A DNA stretch of 63,555 nt, from assembly GCA_023411215.1 (NCBI GenBank), contig JAEYOY010000016.1:1-63555 (forward strand), in the 5' to 3' direction. How positions within the stretch are numbered: the stretch's first letter is position 1; each line of letters opens with the position of its first letter. The DNA comes from Bacillota bacterium (GTDB lineage Bacteria; Bacillota; Clostridia; Lachnospirales; Lachnospiraceae). The notes beneath the pieces are model-generated. The model searched no databases, was not told the origin of the DNA, and saw nothing but the letters and a program-made list of their open reading frames with translations. Of the stretch, positions 60,273 through 63,555 are shown piece by piece. Position numbers and translations under genes: made by a program.

Positions 60273-60301
60273 TTGCATAGGAGTCTGTCTGATAGTATAA
60301 T
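60273..60301 (+). promoter_or_regulatory. Promoter of pheA
   Basis: TTGCAT (60273-60278), 17-nt spacer, TATAAT (60296-60301). The leader is about 35 nt, too short for a T-box. Confidence 0.75.
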
Positions 60302-60345
60302 GAGTCAAAAGGTTGGGAAACAATAGAATATATCGGAGGTAAACG

Positions 60346-61485
60346 ATGGTTGATTTGTTGGATAGCAGAAAGAAGATTGATGAGATAGACCGCCAGATGG
60401 TCGCATTGTTCGAGAAGCGTATGGAATTGGCAATGGATATTGCTACTTATAAAAAAAGTGTGGGAAGGCCTATCTTTGATGCGGCAAGAGAAGAGGAGAA
60501 GCTGACTACATTGCAAGGGCTAGCAAACAGTGAATTCAATCGGAAGGCAATTGCCGATCTCTTCAAGCAGATTATGTCCATGAGCCGAAGATTACAATAT
60601 ATGTTACTTGAAAACCAAGAAAGTTTGGGATTTCGTTCTGTAGATCATTTTCCAAAAGGAAGCGATACAAAGGTTGCTTATTACGGAGAGCGTGGTGCTT
60701 ATACAGAACAGGCGATGCAGCAATACTTCGATACCGAGGTTAAAGGGATACCAATGGGGACCTTTGAGGAGGTTATGAAAGCGATTCGTGACGGAGAGGC
60801 CGAATACGGTGTGCTTCCGATTGAGAATTCCTCTACCGGAACCTTAACGGACATCTTTGACCTCTTGGCTGAATATGATAATTATATCATTGGCGAGCAG
60901 ATGGTTAAGATCGAGCACAATCTATGGGGACTCCCCGGAGCAAAGCTCTCGGATATTACAAGGGTATATTCCCATCGACAGGGACTATTACAATGCTCCG
61001 ATTTCCTAAAACAGCATTCTGGCTTTGAGCAGATTGTTGGTGGAAGTACAGCAGGATGTGCCCGTCGGGTACTTGAGGAACAAGATATTACGCAGGCTGC
61101 CATCGCAAGTAGACGAGCAGGAGAATATCTCGGTCTGTTGCTGCTGCAGGAAGGAATCCACAATGAGGATCACAATATGACTCGATTTATCATTATCTCC
61201 AATCAGAAGCAGTATGAACTCGGAGCAGAACGGACCAGCATCTGTTTTGCCTTACCACATAAGAGCGGTTCACTTTACCATATGTTGTCCCACTTTATCT
61301 ATAACAATATCAATATGACCAAGATTGAGTCCCGGCCAATTCAAGGAAAAGCCTTTGCATACCGTTTCTTTGTCGATATTGAAGGCGGACTGGATCATCC
61401 TGCAGTGAAGAATGCCCTGCATTGCATCAAGGAAGAGGCAATAGAGATGAAGATACTTGGGAGTTATATTCCGATTTATGCTTAG
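60346..61485 (+). CDS. pheA: Chorismate mutase/prephenate dehydratase
   Basis: A 379-aa bifunctional P-protein of phenylalanine synthesis. Residues 1-90 are an AroQ chorismate mutase (LLDSRKKIDEIDRQMVALFEKRMELA). About 108-285 is the prephenate dehydratase (VAYYGERGAYTEQAM, YGVLPIENSSTGTL, GSTAGCARRV, NMTRFIII with the catalytic Thr). About 297-379 is an ACT domain with KIESRPIQG, which binds phenylalanine for feedback inhibition. ATCGGAGGTAAACG precedes the ATG. Confidence 0.95.
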   Translation: MVDLLDSRKKIDEIDRQMVALFEKRMELAMDIATYKKSVGRPIFDAAREEEKLTTLQGLANSEFNRKAIADLFKQIMSMSRRLQYMLLENQESLGFRSVDHFPKGSDTKVAYYGERGAYTEQAMQQYFDTEVKGIPMGTFEEVMKAIRDGEAEYGVLPIENSSTGTLTDIFDLLAEYDNYIIGEQMVKIEHNLWGLPGAKLSDITRVYSHRQGLLQCSDFLKQHSGFEQIVGGSTAGCARRVLEEQDITQAAIASRRAGEYLGLLLLQEGIHNEDHNMTRFIIISNQKQYELGAERTSICFALPHKSGSLYHMLSHFIYNNINMTKIESRPIQGKAFAYRFFVDIEGGLDHPAVKNALHCIKEEAIEMKILGSYIPIYA

Positions 61486-61550
61486 TGTGTGCCAACGTAA
61501 CCAAAGTGTAAAATAAACTTAGTACAGAAGAACACAAAGATAGGTATGCT
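61486..61550. repeat. Modular palindromic repeat, copy 5 (degenerate)
   Basis: Right after the pheA stop, TGTGTGCC...CCAAAGTGTAAA...AACTTAGTACA...AACACAAAG-TAGGTATG matches the second module of the 36918 element at about two thirds of positions, with poor pairing. Confidence 0.55.
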
Positions 61551-61739
61551 ATACAGTAGGCATAAAACAAGCTTTTATGTGATTTTTTCGTTATAGATGA
61601 AAGATGCTTTCTTCATATATTTTTCAAAAACAGAACACAAAGTGAACATAATTTATTGATACACTATCCTTATCAAAAGGAACCAACAGGTTAGTACCTG
61701 ATCATTCATTCTAGATAGTAATTTGAAAGGAGAGTTTGT

Positions 61740-63209
61740 ATGAATAACGACTTTAATAACAACGATAATACGAATAACAGCGATAATATGAATAACAATG
61801 AGAACATGAATAACAATCCCAATACGGACGTCAACACAAGTCAGACTAGTCAAGGTTATCATAATTATAGCAGTGGAAGCAATTATTCCTATACCGGCAA
61901 TAATATTATCCAGGATAGTTTGACCAACAGTCAGAGTAATTACGGAAGCTACAGCTATAGTTCGGGTCAATCATCGACCGATAGGAAGGAAGGTAAACCG
62001 AAGAAGAGGAGATTTCTCGGAGCGATGAAAATAACTGCAGCTGCTGTAGCCTTTGGTTTAATCGCAGGAGCTGCCTTCCAAGGCTATTATATGCTGGCGT
62101 GGCCAGATGACAGTAAACTAAGTGAATACAGTAGCGAGAACAATAATATTAAGATAGAAGAGGTTAAACAGGATACAGCGGCCAAGGATACAATCAATAC
62201 GGTAAATAGTGATTCAGATACTGTAGTTACCGATGTGTCAGGAGTGGTAGCGAATGTAATGCCGTCCATCGTAGCCATTAATTCCAAGGCAACGATGACC
62301 ACTCAGGACTTCTTTGGTAGGCAATTCTCGCAGGAATCTGAGGGGAGTGGCTCAGGTATCATCATTGCACAGAATGGTTCAGAACTATTAATCGTAACGA
62401 ATAATCATGTAGTGGAAGGTGCTACTTCAATTGAAATCGTATTCTCGGATGATACGAAAGCCTCTGCTACCATTAAAGGAGCGGAAGCAAATACTGATCT
62501 TGCAGTGCTTACCGTAGATATCAGCAGCTTATCCAAAGAGACAGCATCAGCTATTAAAGTTGCAACCTTAGGAAACTCCGGCGATATGGTTCCCGGTGAG
62601 ATGGTAATCGCCATCGGTAATGCGCTAGGTTATGGGCAATCCGTAACAGTAGGTTATGTTAGTGCTGTGAATAGAGAGGTTAACATCAATAACCAGACAA
62701 TGACCTTGCTTCAGACGGATGCAGCAATCAATCCAGGTAACAGTGGTGGTGCATTAATTAATACCTCTGGACAGGTTATCGGCATTAACTCCGTTAAGTT
62801 TGCATCTGAGAAGGTAGAAGGTATGGGTTATGCAATCCCCATCTCCGATGCAGTACCGATGATCAATGAATTAATGAACCGTGAAGCGATTGCAGCAGAA
62901 GATCAGGGATTCCTTGGAATAGACTCTTCAACTGCTCAGGAGGTTAATGAAATCTATGCGGAACGCTTCAATATGCCGATCGGTGTATATATTAACGACG
63001 TAGTAGCAGGCTCTCCGGCAGAGGAAGCAGGTTTGATGCAAGGCGATATCATTACTGGTTTAGATGGAAGCAGGATAGAGACAGTCGAGGATCTAAAGAA
63101 TGCACTCGGCTACAAGAAAGCCGGTCAAACGGTCAAATTGAAAATTCAAGTATTAGATGGTGGAGCATATACTGAGAAGGTGCTAGATGTTACTCTTGGC
63201 TCGAAGTAG
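61740..63209 (+). CDS. HtrA/DegP-like membrane serine protease
   Basis: A 489-aa protein. The first 80 residues are a low-complexity Asn/Ser/Tyr-rich cytoplasmic region, followed by a membrane segment (about 98-118), a trypsin-like domain and one PDZ domain (about 400-489). The catalytic triad is His223 (TNNHVVEGA), Asp253 (TDLAVL) and Ser335 (NPGNSGGAL). HtrA proteases degrade or refold damaged envelope proteins. AAAGGAGAG precedes the ATG. The Asn-rich tract resembles the repeat peptide at 14736 in composition only. Confidence 0.93.
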   Translation: MNNDFNNNDNTNNSDNMNNNENMNNNPNTDVNTSQTSQGYHNYSSGSNYSYTGNNIIQDSLTNSQSNYGSYSYSSGQSSTDRKEGKPKKRRFLGAMKITAAAVAFGLIAGAAFQGYYMLAWPDDSKLSEYSSENNNIKIEEVKQDTAAKDTINTVNSDSDTVVTDVSGVVANVMPSIVAINSKATMTTQDFFGRQFSQESEGSGSGIIIAQNGSELLIVTNNHVVEGATSIEIVFSDDTKASATIKGAEANTDLAVLTVDISSLSKETASAIKVATLGNSGDMVPGEMVIAIGNALGYGQSVTVGYVSAVNREVNINNQTMTLLQTDAAINPGNSGGALINTSGQVIGINSVKFASEKVEGMGYAIPISDAVPMINELMNREAIAAEDQGFLGIDSSTAQEVNEIYAERFNMPIGVYINDVVAGSPAEEAGLMQGDIITGLDGSRIETVEDLKNALGYKKAGQTVKLKIQVLDGGAYTEKVLDVTLGSK

Positions 63210-63250
63210 ATAATAGCTTGCGCTTAAGTTCATAATGAAATCTGATAATC

Positions 63251-63283
63251 AAGGAGGTCCGTTTCGGATCTCCTTATTTTAGT
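63251..63283 (+). terminator. Terminator of the HtrA-like gene
   Basis: AAGGAGGTCCG and CGGATCTCCTT pair around TTT, followed by ATTTTAG. Confidence 0.8.
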
Positions 63284-63498
63284 CGCCTGGCTTGAAAAAG
63301 TAGCTGATCTGGTGAATGATATTGCAGTGGCATCAATGGAGCTTTTTTAATAAGAATATATCATCAGTAAAGGCTACTTTTCCGAAGCAGTTGTCAATTC
63401 ATAGGGTAATAGATTGATGAAAGAATAGTATAGTACTGGCACAATTTACTCAGCTCTCCGAATATATTAAAGGGTAATGAATTTCTTCGGAGGATGAT

Positions 63499-63555
63499 AT
63501 GAAACGAAAATTCATAAGTGTACTAGCAGTACTTACTATGCTCATAACGACGCTT
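63499..63555 (+). CDS. Start of a secreted or membrane protein (cut by window end)
   Basis: An ATG at 63499 after TCGGAGGATGAT opens a frame reading MKRKFISVLAVLTMLITTL to the last base. This is a typical signal peptide N-terminus. The product cannot be identified. Confidence 0.6.
   Translation, partial: MKRKFISVLAVLTMLITTL

Noticed and set aside
59930..60345. T-box or other amino-acid riboswitch before pheA
   Set aside because: No T-box sequence or antiterminator is seen, and the predicted leader after the promoter at 60273 is only about 35 nt.
61653..61970. Minus-strand frame opposite the HtrA N-terminus
   Set aside because: It results from the repeated AAT/AAC codons and has no start signals.

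Overview
The window looks like chromosomal DNA of a low-to-moderate G+C, endospore-forming Clostridia member, most likely Lachnospiraceae (Clostridium cluster XIVa, Lachnoclostridium/C. phytofermentans type). This is judged from gene content: a clostridial SigK, a U32/TrhP-TrmR-RuvX-IreB neighbourhood, PFL/ACT pair, HPr-like protein and sigma-A promoters, and from overall protein style. No search was run. Nearly everything is housekeeping. No prophage, transposase or CRISPR array is visible.

Layout. 1-875: L32 and a short transcription unit driven by a consensus promoter overlapped by a perfect Fur-type box, encoding a leader peptide and a 63-aa membrane peptide. 939-7072: a YprB-like nuclease, a CmpB-cardiolipin synthase fusion, a YvyF-like regulator, RuvAB. 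7079-8312: dense repeats around zapA. 8369-13722: RlhA-type U32 protein, FtsW/RodA-type flippase/polymerase and a class B PBP. 14014-15640: NUDIX hydrolase, an Asn/Ser/Arg repeat peptide and tRNA-Leu(CAA) on the minus strand. 15707-26111: anti-sigma-like protein, PolA, CoaE, symporter, YycJ, ACT/PFL pair, PepD. 26201-28883: LCP ligase-like and M23 proteins. 29067-31501: IscS-ThiI. 31578-31805: Crh-like HPr. 31961-39693: MtaB, then IreB-RuvX-DUF1292-Fur-RNase J-MltG-like-TrmR-TrhP, the clostridial counterpart of the Bacillus yrzL-yrrK-yrzB-yrrLMNO neighbourhood. 40095-42990: SigK without pro-peptide, then a second cysteine desulfurase with a TtcA-like thiolase. 43839-49999: a maltodextrin-type ABC importer, MalQ and LacI-family regulator with a three-half-site operator. 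50202-63555: pirin, HAD, ABC-F with a putative leader peptide, PilT-like ATPase with an altered Walker A, GtrA, RlmI-like, FolC, DUF5050 protein, PheA, HtrA, and the start of a secreted protein.

Themes. tRNA/rRNA modification is strongly represented (IscS/ThiI, MtaB, TrmR/TrhP, IscS-like/TtcA-like, RlmI-like, RlhA-like). Metal and carbon regulation may connect across the window: a Fur-family gene at 34685 and a Fur box at 351, and a Crh-like protein at 31578 with a LacI-type sugar operon at 43.8-50 kb. The most unexplained structure is between genes. A modular palindromic repeat family often begins directly after stop codons. A second family ends in GTAACTGTTCAGA. There are large hairpins around sigK and within the sugar operon.

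Most promising leads: the Fur-box-controlled small peptide unit (322-875), the CmpB-Cls fusion (2340-4808), the modular repeats (best copy 36918-37086), the ABC-F leader (54274-54371), the structured RNA with a consensus promoter after sigK (40738-40902) and the Lys-to-Arg Walker A PilT (54546-55628). All starts, promoters and RNA structures here are read by eye.
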